NCBI GenBank assembly: GCA_963767835.1
Contig: CAVYFY010000010.1
Location: 105,081-169,080, forward strand
Length of the DNA: 64,000 bases
Direction: 5' to 3'
Source of the DNA: SIAQ01 sp963767835
GTDB lineage: Bacteria; Planctomycetota; Planctomycetia; Gemmatales; Gemmataceae
Made by a program: the position numbers and the translations under genes. Of the stretch, positions 42,455-51,723 are shown one piece after another. The first letter of the stretch is position 1; the number at the start of each line of letters is the position of its first letter. Below the pieces are notes generated by a model. It was not told the DNA's origin. It searched no databases and was given only the letters and a program-made list of their open reading frames with translations.

Positions 42455-44175
42455 TTAGATCGTTGGCGAGAAGCCGCTGAAGTTCACTGTAAGGTCGCTC
42501 TTGAATTTAATATTGTCTGCAGCATTGACAAAGCCGTCCTGGGTGTAGTCGAACGCCGCGTTGTACGTCGTCAGGGCTTGCTTGAACTTCACATTGTCCG
42601 CGGCGTTGACGAACTCATCTCCGTTGATGTCGCCGAAAAGCCGGTAGAATTGTTGCGTGGCGTAGGCGGGGTTGCCGGTGCCGGGTGCGAGGCCGGGAGT
42701 GACGGTCAGCGCTTGGCCATCGGATTCGGCGGTGATGGATGCAGGATCGGTGACCGTGATGGTGTAGGCGCCGTTGGCAATCGAGCCGCCGGTAACCCCA
42801 TTGCCGCTGAAGCTGACGGCCCATTCCGAGTTGCCCGACCCGGCGACGGGCGCCCAGCTAAGTGTCGGTACGCTCCCGGTCCAACCCGAGGCAACTGCGA
42901 CACTGAATACGTTTGGGTCGCTGCCGGGATCAAGAATGCTGACCGGCTCACTGAAGGTATAAACGATGTCATTGACCATCGAGCGCTGCGCGCCTGCGAA
43001 AGGTTGGCCAGCGGCGTTGTAGAGTGTCGCGATGTCTTGATTGATCACCACGGAAGAAATCGTGGGGGCAGGTTGCACGTAGGTGAACTGGTCGGCGGTC
43101 GAGGTTGCCGACGTGCCGCCGACTGGGACAGTGACGGTGACATCGACGACGCCACTCCCCGCCGGATCGATTGCCGTGATCTGCGTGTCCGAGCTGACGA
43201 TGAAGCTCGTGGCAGCGGCGGCGCCGAAATGCACGCTCGTGGCCCCGGTGAACCCGGTGCCGCTGACGATCACGCTCGTGCCGCCCATTGCGGGGCCTGT
43301 ATTCGGGTTCACGCTGGTGACCGTCGGAGGGGCGGTGTAAGTGACAACAAGCGTCGGCCTGTCGGCAGCGGTGGTGTTCTCACGCGTATCGAATTGTTTC
43401 GCGGTTCTGGCGGTGGTTTCATTGCCAATCACGATCCAGCCGAAGTTGGTGGTAGACTGGTTGACCCAACTTTGGACGTCAGCGGTCAACCCGCTCGAGT
43501 TCCATGAATAAAAGGCGACGCCGTTTACGGACGTTGTGGCGCTGACGGTCGAAGAGAAGGTGCCGCCTGCCGTCGTCCAGAACTGCGGATTGGTCGGATC
43601 ATAGAACGTGTCCAGCCAGGTGGCGTCGTTGGTCGTCGCCGGCACGCCGTCGCCTTCGCCCGCTCCGGTGCCGCCGGTGCCGGCGTTAGAAGTTCCCTCG
43701 CCCCACGCCTGCAACAGGGCGTGTAATGAAATGTTCTGCGCCCGGCTCCCCCGGCCGTTTTCGACATATGCAGGGTCAGTGTCGCATTGGTGATCGTCGA
43801 TCCCGCGGGTATCGCCGAAAGGTCGAACCGAAGCACGCCACGGCGAATATAGATCGATGACACCTGGCCGGTGTCGCCCGCGTAGAAGTGCTGGCCTGCC
43901 CCATTGCTGAGTTGGCTCGATTGGTCCGTTGCCTCGTAGAGAGTGTTGTCGGCCGCGGACGTGAGCGTTATCTGCGTCGGCGTGCAGCGTTCTTCGAGGC
44001 ACTCGATTCTTGGTAGAAAAGCAGACAAGCACCTTTGGCCACGGCGCCGGCGTTGTCGAGACGTTGAAAGGGACTTTCCTAACCATTTGAGCCAAGGTTC
44101 CTGCAACACGAGGTACCTCCAATCGTGAATCGCTAACATTCCATAAATCCGAGGCGAGAACCAGCTACCCAGCAT
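42455..44175 (-). CDS. Paralogous DNRLRE/IPT/dockerin-like protein, frameshifted near 43755
   Basis: Two frames join near a run of five C's at about 43748. The first (44175 down) has IECLEERCTPTQITLTSAAD and GVLRFDLSAIPAGSTI; the second carries ISLHALLQAWGEGTSNAG to the end at 42455. Compared with its neighbour it has an extra IPT/TIG domain (VTSVNPNTGPAMGGTSVIV), then the same beta domain and dockerin-like loops (DINGDEFVNAADNVKFKQAL). Start 44139 is an alternative. Tandem duplication plus domain gain is the simplest origin. Confidence 0.77.
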
Positions 44176-44370
44176 CCACTAAACTCGCCTTTGCTGAAAA
44201 GTCAAATGAAGAATTCACGAAAAATTGATTCAAAACTCGCCACTATTTTCCGGCGCGAGCCAAAACTCCTTGCAACCGTGCCCTAATTCGAGGCGCCGAT
44301 TTTGGATGCGTAGGGTGGCTTTCATAAGATATTCATCCGGGCAAGTTCTCTTGGGTTGGAGAGCCACTGC

Positions 44371-46467
44371 ATGTGCGGCATCGCGGGAATCGTCAATCTC
44401 ACCGAGCCGGCAGCCATCGATTCGCAGATCGTGCGCCGCATGGCCGATGCGATCACGCACCGCGGGCCCGATGAGGATGGCTATTTCTTCCGTCCCGGCC
44501 TCGCCCTCGTCAATCGCCGCCTTTCCATTGTCGGCCTCAAGGATGGCAAGCAGCCAATCTCGAACGAAGATCGCTTCATCTCCGTCGTCTTCAATGGCGA
44601 ATTGTTCGATTATCCAGAAGTCAAGGCCCAGCTCCAATCCAAGGGGCATCAGTTCCGCACCCATTGCGATACCGAATTGATCCCGCATCTTTACGAAGAG
44701 CATGGCGAAGGCGTCTTCGAGAAGCTGCGCGGGCAATTCGCCGTCGCGCTCTGGGACGAACGCAAGCAACAATTGCTTCTGGCCCGTGATCGCTTCGGGA
44801 TCTGCCCGCTCTTCTGGACGCGGCAAGGCGATTGGCTGCTCTTCGCCTCGGAGATCAAGGCGCTGCTGGCGTCGGGGTTGGTTCCAGCAAAGCCCGATGT
44901 GCGCGGCATCAATCACGTGTTCACGTTTTTTGCGCTGCCGGGGCCAGTGACGTGCTTTGCGGGAATCAATTGCTTGCTGCCTGGGCGATACTTGCGTATT
45001 CCCCCCTCTCCCTACCGTGGGAGAGGGGCCGGGGGTGAGGGGGCGGAAGCGTCAAACGGAACCCCCCCCCTCACCCCCGACCCCTCTCCCAGGGGGAGAG
45101 GGGCGCAAATACAGGAAAAGGTCTATTGGGAAATCGATTTTCCTGACGCGGGCCAGGAAGAGCTGCGCGATTTCCGCCGCTTCGGGTCGAACGCGCATTC
45201 GCCGGTCATCGATGAATTCGAAGCGATCATGAAGAAAGCGGTTGAGCGCCGGCTGCGCGCCGATGTGCCGGTGGTGTCGTATCTTTCCGGCGGCGTTGAT
45301 TCCAGCCTTGTGGTGGCCCTTGCCTGTGCCCAAAGGCGGAGCGAAGGCAAAGGGCCGATTCCGACATTCACGATTTCGGTGCAGGATGATCCGACGCTGA
45401 ACGAAGAGAGTGAGGCACATGTCGTCGCCAGGCACGTTGGCTGCGAAGAGATTATCGTCAATTGCGGCCGCGATGAGGTGCTCAAGACCTATCCGGAGTT
45501 GATCCGGGCGGCGGAAGGGCCGGTGATCGATACGGCGTGCGCGGCCTTGCTGATGCTGGCGCGCAAGGTGCATCAATCGGGCTACAAGGTCGCGCTGACC
45601 GGTGAGGGGGCCGATGAATGGCTGGCGGGCTATCCGTGGTACAAGGCGCATCGGGCCCTCGGCATGCTTGATGTCATTCCCGGCTTGCCGCTCGGCGGTC
45701 TGGCGCGGCGAGCGTATCTCAAGCTCACCGGGGCGCCGCCATTCGCTTGGGATGCCGTCCGGCGCACGATCGACGCGATCGGCGGCGATAGCGCCTGGCT
45801 TAACATTTACGGCCTGTTCGGCTCCGCCAAGACGCGATTCTTCAGCGCCGGCATGTGGGAACAGCTCGGCGATCATCTGCCCTATGCCGACTTGAAGCTG
45901 AATGTCGGACGGGCCAGGAAATGGCATCCGCTCAACCGGTCGCTTTATTTGGGCGCCCGCGTAATGTTGCCGGGCCTGCTGTTGGCGTCGAAAGGCGATC
46001 GCGTGGCCATGAATTCATCGGTGGAGACACGTTATCCGTTTCTCGATGAGGAGGTGTTCAGCTTTCTCGCTAAATTGCATCCGAATTGGAAGATGCGAGG
46101 CCTGCGCGACAAGCTGATTCTGCGTTATCTCGCGGATCGCTGGGTGCCTAAGGCGATTGCCTGGCGGCGCAAGGCGATGTTCCGGGCGCCGTTGGACGGA
46201 TTTCACACGACGACGCTGCCGACGTTCGTCGATCAGCTGCTCAGTCCGGAATCGCTGAGGAAGACTGGTTATTTCGACGTCGCGGCGGTCGCGCATTGGC
46301 GGCAGGCATTCCGGGGAATGCGCGGCACGCAGCGGACGATGATCGAGATGGGGCTGGTCGGCGTTGTTGCCACCCAGCTTTGGCATCATACCTATATCGA
46401 TGGCACGCTGGCGGAGTTGCCCGCATGGGAACCGCCGCTCGTTCAAGAATCGCCGGCTTGCGCTTAG
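44371..46467 (+). CDS. asnB: Glutamine-hydrolysing asparagine synthase-type protein
   Basis: 698 aa. Start at 44371 gives the required Cys2 nucleophile (MCGIAGIVN) of the class II glutaminase domain; THRGPDEDGYF and VVFNGELFDYPEV follow. The synthetase domain has VSYLSGGVDSSLVVALA (ATP-binding) and ALTGEGADEWLAGYP. Residues about 211-248 are an insert encoded by two inverted copies of the GC palindrome. It sits ahead of an export system, so it may amidate a secreted product, but general asparagine synthesis is equally possible. Confidence 0.9.
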   Translation: MCGIAGIVNLTEPAAIDSQIVRRMADAITHRGPDEDGYFFRPGLALVNRRLSIVGLKDGKQPISNEDRFISVVFNGELFDYPEVKAQLQSKGHQFRTHCDTELIPHLYEEHGEGVFEKLRGQFAVALWDERKQQLLLARDRFGICPLFWTRQGDWLLFASEIKALLASGLVPAKPDVRGINHVFTFFALPGPVTCFAGINCLLPGRYLRIPPSPYRGRGAGGEGAEASNGTPPLTPDPSPRGRGAQIQEKVYWEIDFPDAGQEELRDFRRFGSNAHSPVIDEFEAIMKKAVERRLRADVPVVSYLSGGVDSSLVVALACAQRRSEGKGPIPTFTISVQDDPTLNEESEAHVVARHVGCEEIIVNCGRDEVLKTYPELIRAAEGPVIDTACAALLMLARKVHQSGYKVALTGEGADEWLAGYPWYKAHRALGMLDVIPGLPLGGLARRAYLKLTGAPPFAWDAVRRTIDAIGGDSAWLNIYGLFGSAKTRFFSAGMWEQLGDHLPYADLKLNVGRARKWHPLNRSLYLGARVMLPGLLLASKGDRVAMNSSVETRYPFLDEEVFSFLAKLHPNWKMRGLRDKLILRYLADRWVPKAIAWRRKAMFRAPLDGFHTTTLPTFVDQLLSPESLRKTGYFDVAAVAHWRQAFRGMRGTQRTMIEMGLVGVVATQLWHHTYIDGTLAELPAWEPPLVQESPACA
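45001..45114. repeat. Two inverted GC palindromic repeats in frame in asnB
   Basis: Copy one at 45001-45043 (CCCCCCTCTCCC ... GGGAGAGGGGCCGGGGGTGAG) and copy two at 45062-45114 in the opposite sense (CCCCTCACCCCCGACCCC ... GGGGGAGAGGGGC). They are translated as PPSPYRGRGAGGEG and PPLTPDPSPRGRG with about six codons between. As a pair they could form one larger hairpin. Confidence 0.85.
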
Positions 46468-46478
46468 AGAGGGATCCT

Positions 46479-47594
46479 GTGTCCTACGCTTTATCCACGC
46501 TCTGGTACGAACGGCAACGCTACATCCCCGCAGTGCTGGCCGTGGCGTTCAGCTGCATGCTCATCGCTCTGCAATGCGGCCTCTTGCTCGGGCTGTTCTC
46601 GATCACGTCGATTCCAATCGACGAATCGCGGGCCGATATCTGGGTCGGGCATCCCGATGTGCCAAGCGTCGATCTGGGCATTCCGATTCCGGAAGCGTGG
46701 CAATCTTACCTGGCGATGCCGGAAGTCGAGCGGACGGAGCCTTACATGGAAGGCTTTGCTTACTGGAGGAAACCGACTGGCGGCATGGAACTTGTTCTCG
46801 TGATCGGCACGCGGCTTGGGCCAGATTCGATCGGGGCCGTCAAGGAGCTGACGCCGATGTTGCGCACGCTCCTCTCCGAGCCGAACTCCATCGTGATCGA
46901 TGAGGGCGAATTTGACCGGCTCGGCATCCACAAAGTGGGCGACACCGCGGAAATCTTCGGCAAGCGCGTCCGTGTGGTGGGCACCGTGTCCGGCTTGCGT
47001 AGCCTGGCCGGGCCCTATCTTTTTTGCTCGATCGAGTCGGCCCGCACTATATTGCGCTCGCCGCCCGATCAGTGTACATTCATTCTCGCCAAGTGCCATA
47101 AAAAGGAGGACGCTCCCATCGTCGTGGATCGGCTGAAGGTCTACCCCAGAAAGATTTACGCCTCGACGGCTGCCGAATTCTCGAGCCACAGCCAGCTTCA
47201 TTGGTTGACCAAAACCAAAGCGGGCATCGCGCTGGGTCTGGCGGCGGCCCTTGGCTTGCTTGTCGGCGCCGTCGTGACCAGCCAAACGCTCTATTCGGCA
47301 ACGGTTGCATCGCTCAGGGAATATGCCGTGCTGCGTGCGCTGGGAATCCCGCGCTGGCGCATGGCGATGATGGTGCTGTCGCAGTCATTTTGGGTCGGCG
47401 TCGCCGGCGTCATCGTCGCCTTCCCGCCTATTTTCGGCATCGCCTTGCTCGGCGACTACGTCGGCGCCAAAGTCATGCTCCCTTTCAAGCTGATCATCGG
47501 CGCCTGTGTGATCACGATGTCGATGGCCATGCTGTCGGGACTTTATGCCTTGCGCAGCTTGCGCCACATTGAACCGGTCACGCTGCTGCGCTGA
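46479..47594 (+). CDS. ABC transporter permease, FtsX/DevC type
   Basis: 371 aa. Start is GTG at 46479 after AGAGGGA; the longer upstream frame overlaps asnB and is shadow. The first membrane helix (IPAVLAVAFSCMLIALQCGLL) is followed by a large periplasmic domain, then three C-terminal helices with the FtsX-type LREYAVLRALGIPRWRMAMM loop. It matches the DevC/MacB-like permease form. With the next two genes it makes an efflux system of permease, ATPase and adaptor. Confidence 0.87.
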   Translation: MSYALSTLWYERQRYIPAVLAVAFSCMLIALQCGLLLGLFSITSIPIDESRADIWVGHPDVPSVDLGIPIPEAWQSYLAMPEVERTEPYMEGFAYWRKPTGGMELVLVIGTRLGPDSIGAVKELTPMLRTLLSEPNSIVIDEGEFDRLGIHKVGDTAEIFGKRVRVVGTVSGLRSLAGPYLFCSIESARTILRSPPDQCTFILAKCHKKEDAPIVVDRLKVYPRKIYASTAAEFSSHSQLHWLTKTKAGIALGLAAALGLLVGAVVTSQTLYSATVASLREYAVLRALGIPRWRMAMMVLSQSFWVGVAGVIVAFPPIFGIALLGDYVGAKVMLPFKLIIGACVITMSMAMLSGLYALRSLRHIEPVTLLR

Positions 47595-47752
47595 AACCGC
47601 GAAAACACGCGCGGTCCTAACGATCCTGCCGATTGCACGGCCGTTCACCAGTGAGATTCCCCCCGCCCTTGTAGAAATTACAACGTCAAATTGGCGACCT
47701 TTGGTAAAATCCCTGAGAAGAGCACAGTCCTTTTTCATATAACAGACGACCT

Positions 47753-48538
47753 ATGCTCGCTACATCCAACCCGCAGGTATCCGTGATGGCAACGGACGGT
47801 GTATTGGCGACCCCCACGCTCAAGGCCTGGGGTGTGACGCGCAGTTTTGGCAGCGGTGAAACCAAGACCTACGCCTTGCGCAACGTCAGCCTCGAACTCT
47901 ACGCCGGCCAACTTACCCTGCTTATGGGCCCTTCTGGCAGCGGTAAATCGACCCTGCTTGCCGTCCTGTCCGGCCTGTTATCCCCCGACACCGGCACTGT
48001 CCTCGTCCTCGACAAAGACCTCTGGGGCATGACCGAACGCCAGCGCGAAGCTTTTCGCCTGGAACATTCCGGCTTCATCTTTCAGGGCTATAACCTGTTC
48101 GCTTCGCTGACCGCCCGGCAACAGATGGAGATGGTGCTTCGCTGGGGCACCGGCACGCCGGCGCGCGAGGCTCACGACAAAACCGACGAGATGCTGGCAA
48201 TGCTGGGCCTGGCGAAGAAGGCGGAATTGCGGCCCTTGCAGCTGTCGGGTGGCGAGAAGCAGCGGGTCGCCATCGGGCGGGCGCTCATCAAGCAGCCGGG
48301 TTTCGTCTTCGCCGACGAGCCGACCTCCGCGCTCGATTGGAAGCACGGTCAGCACGTCATCGAGCTTTTGCGTGCCGCCGCTCACGATCAGGGTTCCACT
48401 ATTCTCGTGGTGGCTCACGACTCGCGCATCATCCCCTTCGTCGATCGCGTCCTGCACCTGGAGGACGGCATCCTCTACGAAGGCGCGGAAAAGCCGATGG
48501 AGCTTATCGGCGACAACCCCGTGCAATCCAGCTATTAA
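47753..48538 (+). CDS. ABC transporter ATP-binding protein, LolD/DevA type
   Basis: 261 aa. Walker A is MGPSGSGKSTLLAVL, the Q-loop FIFQGYNLFASLT, signature LSGGEKQRVAIGRALI, Walker B FVFADEPTSALD and the H-loop VVAHDSRI. The sub-type used with FtsX-like permeases (LolD, MacB, DevA) fits. The 158-base gap from the permease holds no gene and may contain a promoter, so the two might not be strictly co-transcribed. Confidence 0.93.
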   Translation: MLATSNPQVSVMATDGVLATPTLKAWGVTRSFGSGETKTYALRNVSLELYAGQLTLLMGPSGSGKSTLLAVLSGLLSPDTGTVLVLDKDLWGMTERQREAFRLEHSGFIFQGYNLFASLTARQQMEMVLRWGTGTPAREAHDKTDEMLAMLGLAKKAELRPLQLSGGEKQRVAIGRALIKQPGFVFADEPTSALDWKHGQHVIELLRAAAHDQGSTILVVAHDSRIIPFVDRVLHLEDGILYEGAEKPMELIGDNPVQSSY

Positions 48539-48541
48539 GAA

Positions 48542-48599
48542 GTTTAGCCCCGTCGCGCAGAGGCGGGCGGGCATGTCCTTCCACCAAGCGGGGCTAAAC
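48542..48599. repeat. GTTTAGCC-ended inverted repeat, short form
   Basis: Perfect arms 48542-48552 (GTTTAGCCCCG) and 48589-48599 (CGGGGCTAAAC) around 36 bases. It shares its ends with the element at 28875-28941. It lies between the ATPase and adaptor genes on the plus strand. Confidence 0.7.
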
Positions 48600-48631
48600 G
48601 GATGGCAACGCCCAACGCCAAGGAGAGGATC

Positions 48632-49615
48632 ATGAAAGGCGGCTCAATCTGGTTGATCGGCATTGGCGTGCTCATTGCCAGTTTCATCGGATATAAGATG
48701 TTGGTCAGCGGATCGTCCGCCGCGAACGACAAGGGCAAACATGACATCGATATTCCGCCGCCTGACATGGTCGTTTGCTGGGGCTATTTCGACGGCGAGA
48801 AGGGGGTCATCCCGCTCGATCCGCAACAGTTCGGCCAGGTGGAATTCGTCGTCGCGGAAAATGCCGAAGTAAAAAAGGGGGACGTTCTCCTTCAGGTGAA
48901 TGACAAAATTGTCAAGCTCAAGGCCAAAGCGGCGCAGCTCCAGCTTGATGGGGCAAGGCAGTTGCCCCGCCTCTACAAATTGCAAGAAGATGAGGCACAG
49001 GCATCTCTCGACGCCGCCGTGCGCGACGCCACTGCAGCCCTCAAAAGGGCCAAAGACGGCGGCGGCAGCCCTGCCGCAATCCAAGAAGCCAAAGATCAAC
49101 TGGCCGACAAAAAGAAGGCCGGCGAAGCCAAGATCGAGCAAATCAAGCTGCAGAATGCTCCGCTTAAAATTGCTCAGGCCGAGACGCAGCTCAACGAAGC
49201 CGAGACGATGGTCAAGTACTTCCAGGTCGTAGCTCCCGAAGATGGTATCGTATTGCGCGTCAATGTACACAAGGGGGAGACGCTGGGGCCCAATGCAATG
49301 AAACACGCGATCGAATTCCTGCCCAAGGCGCCGATCATTGTCACGGCGGAAGTCATTCAGGAATGGGGCCGCTATGTCAAACTAGGACAGGAAGTCATCA
49401 TCGAAGACGACGTTTACAATGGGCCGAAATGGACCGGCACGGTGAAATCGCTTTCGAAATGGTATGCGCCGATTCGCAGCGTGGTGCCGGAGCCGTTCCG
49501 TTTGACCGATGTGCGCACGATGAATTGCATTATCGAGGTGAAGAACGCGAAAGACGCCCGCATCGGCCAGCGAGTGCGGGCGAAGATCAACATCGGCCCC
49601 GTTGCCAGCAAGTGA
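48632..49615 (+). CDS. HlyD-type membrane fusion (adaptor) protein
   Basis: 327 aa, start at 48632 after AAGGAGAG. N-terminal membrane anchor (IWLIGIGVLIASFIGYKML), a lipoyl-like half (VEFVVAENAEVKKGDVLLQV), a long coiled coil (about residues 90-190), the second half (VVAPEDGIVLRVNVHKGETL) and a beta-barrel domain. Such adaptors link inner-membrane transporters to outer export partners. Fits the permease and ATPase upstream as a DevBCA-like exporter; no outer-membrane channel gene is adjacent. Confidence 0.88.
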   Translation: MKGGSIWLIGIGVLIASFIGYKMLVSGSSAANDKGKHDIDIPPPDMVVCWGYFDGEKGVIPLDPQQFGQVEFVVAENAEVKKGDVLLQVNDKIVKLKAKAAQLQLDGARQLPRLYKLQEDEAQASLDAAVRDATAALKRAKDGGGSPAAIQEAKDQLADKKKAGEAKIEQIKLQNAPLKIAQAETQLNEAETMVKYFQVVAPEDGIVLRVNVHKGETLGPNAMKHAIEFLPKAPIIVTAEVIQEWGRYVKLGQEVIIEDDVYNGPKWTGTVKSLSKWYAPIRSVVPEPFRLTDVRTMNCIIEVKNAKDARIGQRVRAKINIGPVASK

Positions 49616-49642
49616 ATAAGGCGAGCGTCGCGGCGTAATCTA

Positions 49643-49735
49643 CCCCCCTCTCCCTCCGGGAGAGGGGTTGAGGGCAGAGACATCGAAAAAGCTTGTCAAG
49701 CCCCTCACGCCCGGCCTCCCGGAGGGAGAGGGGAG
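49643..49735. repeat. GC palindromic repeat pair between genes
   Basis: Two copies in opposite sense: CCCCCTCTCCCTCCGGGAGAG near 49643 (first 20 bases CCCCCTCTCCCTCCGGGAGA) and CGGCCTCCCGGAGGGAGAGG up to 49735. They lie between the convergent adaptor and S1 genes and could fold into a large hairpin. Same family as the intragenic copies. Confidence 0.8.
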
Positions 49736-49757
49736 AAAGACTCCTGCTGCGCGCCGG

Positions 49758-51206
49758 TTATTGCGATTCTCCCGGCGTCGGCACACGCATCTCACTGCCA
49801 ACGCCACCTTTTAGGTCGTAGTTGCGGACGTACGGCTTCATCGGCTTTTCGGGCAAGGCGTTTTCTTCTTCCTCCTCCGTCTTGGCCACCTCCTCCGGCA
49901 GCGCCGCCCGCAGCGACAGCGAGATGCGCCGCGCCGCCGGGTCGATGCTCAGCACCTTCACCTCGACATCCTGGCCCGGCTGAACCACATCAACCACGCG
50001 CCACACCTTGTTCCGCGCCAGCTCCGAGATGTGAATCAATCCCTCGACGCCCGGCTCCAGCTCGACGAACGCGCCGAAATCCATTGTGCGCGTAACCTTG
50101 CCGTTGACGGTGTGCCCGGGCGTGAACCGGTCCTGGATGTTGTCCCACGGGTTGGCTTCGAGTTGCTTGAGGCCCAGGCTCAGCTTGCGATTTTCGCGAT
50201 CGATCTTGAGAACGACCACCTTGATCATTTGGCCGGTCTGCAAGATCTGCGTCGCATCAGGAATGCGTTTCCAGCTGATCTCGCTGACGTGGAGCAAGCC
50301 ATCGACGCCGCCCAGATCGACGAAGGCGCCGAATTCGAGCACGTTGCCGACGACGCCCTGGCGGACCTGCCCTTCGGCCAGCTCGGCCCACAGCTTTTCG
50401 CGCGCTTCCTCGCGTTCCTTCTCGAGCACTGCCCGCCGGCTCACGATCAGGTTGCGATCTTCTTTGTCCACGTCGGTGACCATGCAAATGAGCTTCTGAT
50501 TGACGAATTCCTCGGCATTCTCGACGCGAAAGCGGTCGATCTGGCTGATCGGCATGAAGCCGCGAATGCCGTTGACGCTGACGGTGAGGCCGCCCTTGTT
50601 GGTTTCAAGCACGCGGGCCTCGACGATCATCCCCTCGGCAACGCTGGACCAGTCGGCATGCACGGCGGCGCCGAGACGCGACAGGATTAGCAGGCCGTTG
50701 ACCGAATCGTAACCCTCGATGGAGATTTCAACTTCGTCGCCGATTTTCGGCGCCCCTTCGGGGAAATGCTCGAGTGTGATGACCCCCTGCCCTCGCCCGC
50801 CGGGGATTTCGATGAACACATCGGGGGCCCGCACCGAAATGACCTTCCCCTTTTTGCGGCCATGATCGGGCTCGGCGGCAGCCTGGGCGCGGACCTTCTC
50901 GGAATTGTCTGCGGCATACAGATTCTTGTCGTCGATGCCCTGCAGAGCCGCCTCGAGCTCGGCGGCAATCTCCTTGTCGAGATCGCGCACGTTCGGAGCG
51001 ACTTTGTGCTTGAAGTCCACGCCGGCGTCGAGCATGGGGACCGATTCGCGAATTCGTTTGCGCGGTCCGCCCCGGTCGTCGCGCGGCGGCTTGCGTTGCT
51101 GCTGCGGTGGGCCGGCGGGCTTGTCAGCGGGCTTGGTCGCCGGAGCGGCGGAAGGTGCGGGAGCGGTCGGGGTCGCGGGCTGGGGTTGGCTGGTTTCGTT
51201 GCTCAT
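49758..51206 (-). CDS. rpsA: Ribosomal protein S1-like, four S1 domains
   Basis: 482 aa, start at 51206 after the longer shadow start is discarded. A Pro/Ala/Gln-rich disordered N-terminus of about 60 residues is unusual. Then four S1 RNA-binding domains: VISVRAPDVFIEIPGGRGQG, ARVLETNKGGLTVSVNGIRG, GNVLEFGAFVDLGGVDGLLH and KVTRTMDFGAFVELEPGVEG. S1 helps bind mRNA to the 30S subunit. The C-terminus has an acidic TEEEEE stretch. Converges on the adaptor gene. Confidence 0.92.
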   Translation of the reverse strand: MSNETSQPQPATPTAPAPSAAPATKPADKPAGPPQQQRKPPRDDRGGPRKRIRESVPMLDAGVDFKHKVAPNVRDLDKEIAAELEAALQGIDDKNLYAADNSEKVRAQAAAEPDHGRKKGKVISVRAPDVFIEIPGGRGQGVITLEHFPEGAPKIGDEVEISIEGYDSVNGLLILSRLGAAVHADWSSVAEGMIVEARVLETNKGGLTVSVNGIRGFMPISQIDRFRVENAEEFVNQKLICMVTDVDKEDRNLIVSRRAVLEKEREEAREKLWAELAEGQVRQGVVGNVLEFGAFVDLGGVDGLLHVSEISWKRIPDATQILQTGQMIKVVVLKIDRENRKLSLGLKQLEANPWDNIQDRFTPGHTVNGKVTRTMDFGAFVELEPGVEGLIHISELARNKVWRVVDVVQPGQDVEVKVLSIDPAARRISLSLRAALPEEVAKTEEEEENALPEKPMKPYVRNYDLKGGVGSEMRVPTPGESQ

Positions 51207-51321
51207 GGGATTAGCACCGTTAAACGGATCATGCTGGATGTATCGACTGGCTGTCATTGTACAGATTCCACAGTACGATTTGCAGAATGTCACCAGACTC
51301 ACTGAGCGCTTACCCGACACA

Positions 51322-51723
51322 TTACCAAATTGTGGGCACACATGAATTTTGGATGCGCTGATCGCGCGAAACCAGCGTGACACCGACGCCACGCGCCGTC
51401 GCAGCGATCATGCGATCCGGCATGTCGGGCAGCACAAGCCATGGAATGCTCCGCAGCACGTCCGCCATTTCCAGCGTGAATGAAATTGCCGTCAGCACCG
51501 TTTGGCCTTGCTGCAGAATCAGATTGATGCGATCAAAAAGGGGCGCCGGCAGCTTGCCTTTCTCCATCAAATAGGCGATTTCAACCAGGCAGATGCTTGG
51601 CACATAGATCGGCTCGCCCAGCGCGACGGCAATTTGCAACGCAGCCAGCGCGGGACCGGAGAGCTGCGGCGATCCCTCGACGCACCAGACGAGTGCATGC
51701 GTGTCCAACGCCAGGCTGGCCAT
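51322..51723 (-). CDS. PIN-domain toxin (VapC-like)
   Basis: 133 aa. Start at 51723 gives MASLALDTHALVW, the common PIN opening with the first Asp; further acids are Glu in CLVEIAYL, Asp in MPDRMIAATA and Asp in VSRDQRI. It overlaps the antitoxin stop by one base (TGATG). Likely an RNase toxin. Confidence 0.9.
   Translation of the reverse strand: MASLALDTHALVWCVEGSPQLSGPALAALQIAVALGEPIYVPSICLVEIAYLMEKGKLPAPLFDRINLILQQGQTVLTAISFTLEMADVLRSIPWLVLPDMPDRMIAATARGVGVTLVSRDQRIQNSCVPTIW

Noticed and set aside
7056..49735. CRISPR array from repeated GC words
   Set aside because: Copies are scattered over 43 kb, palindromic and without regular spacers; no cas genes are present.
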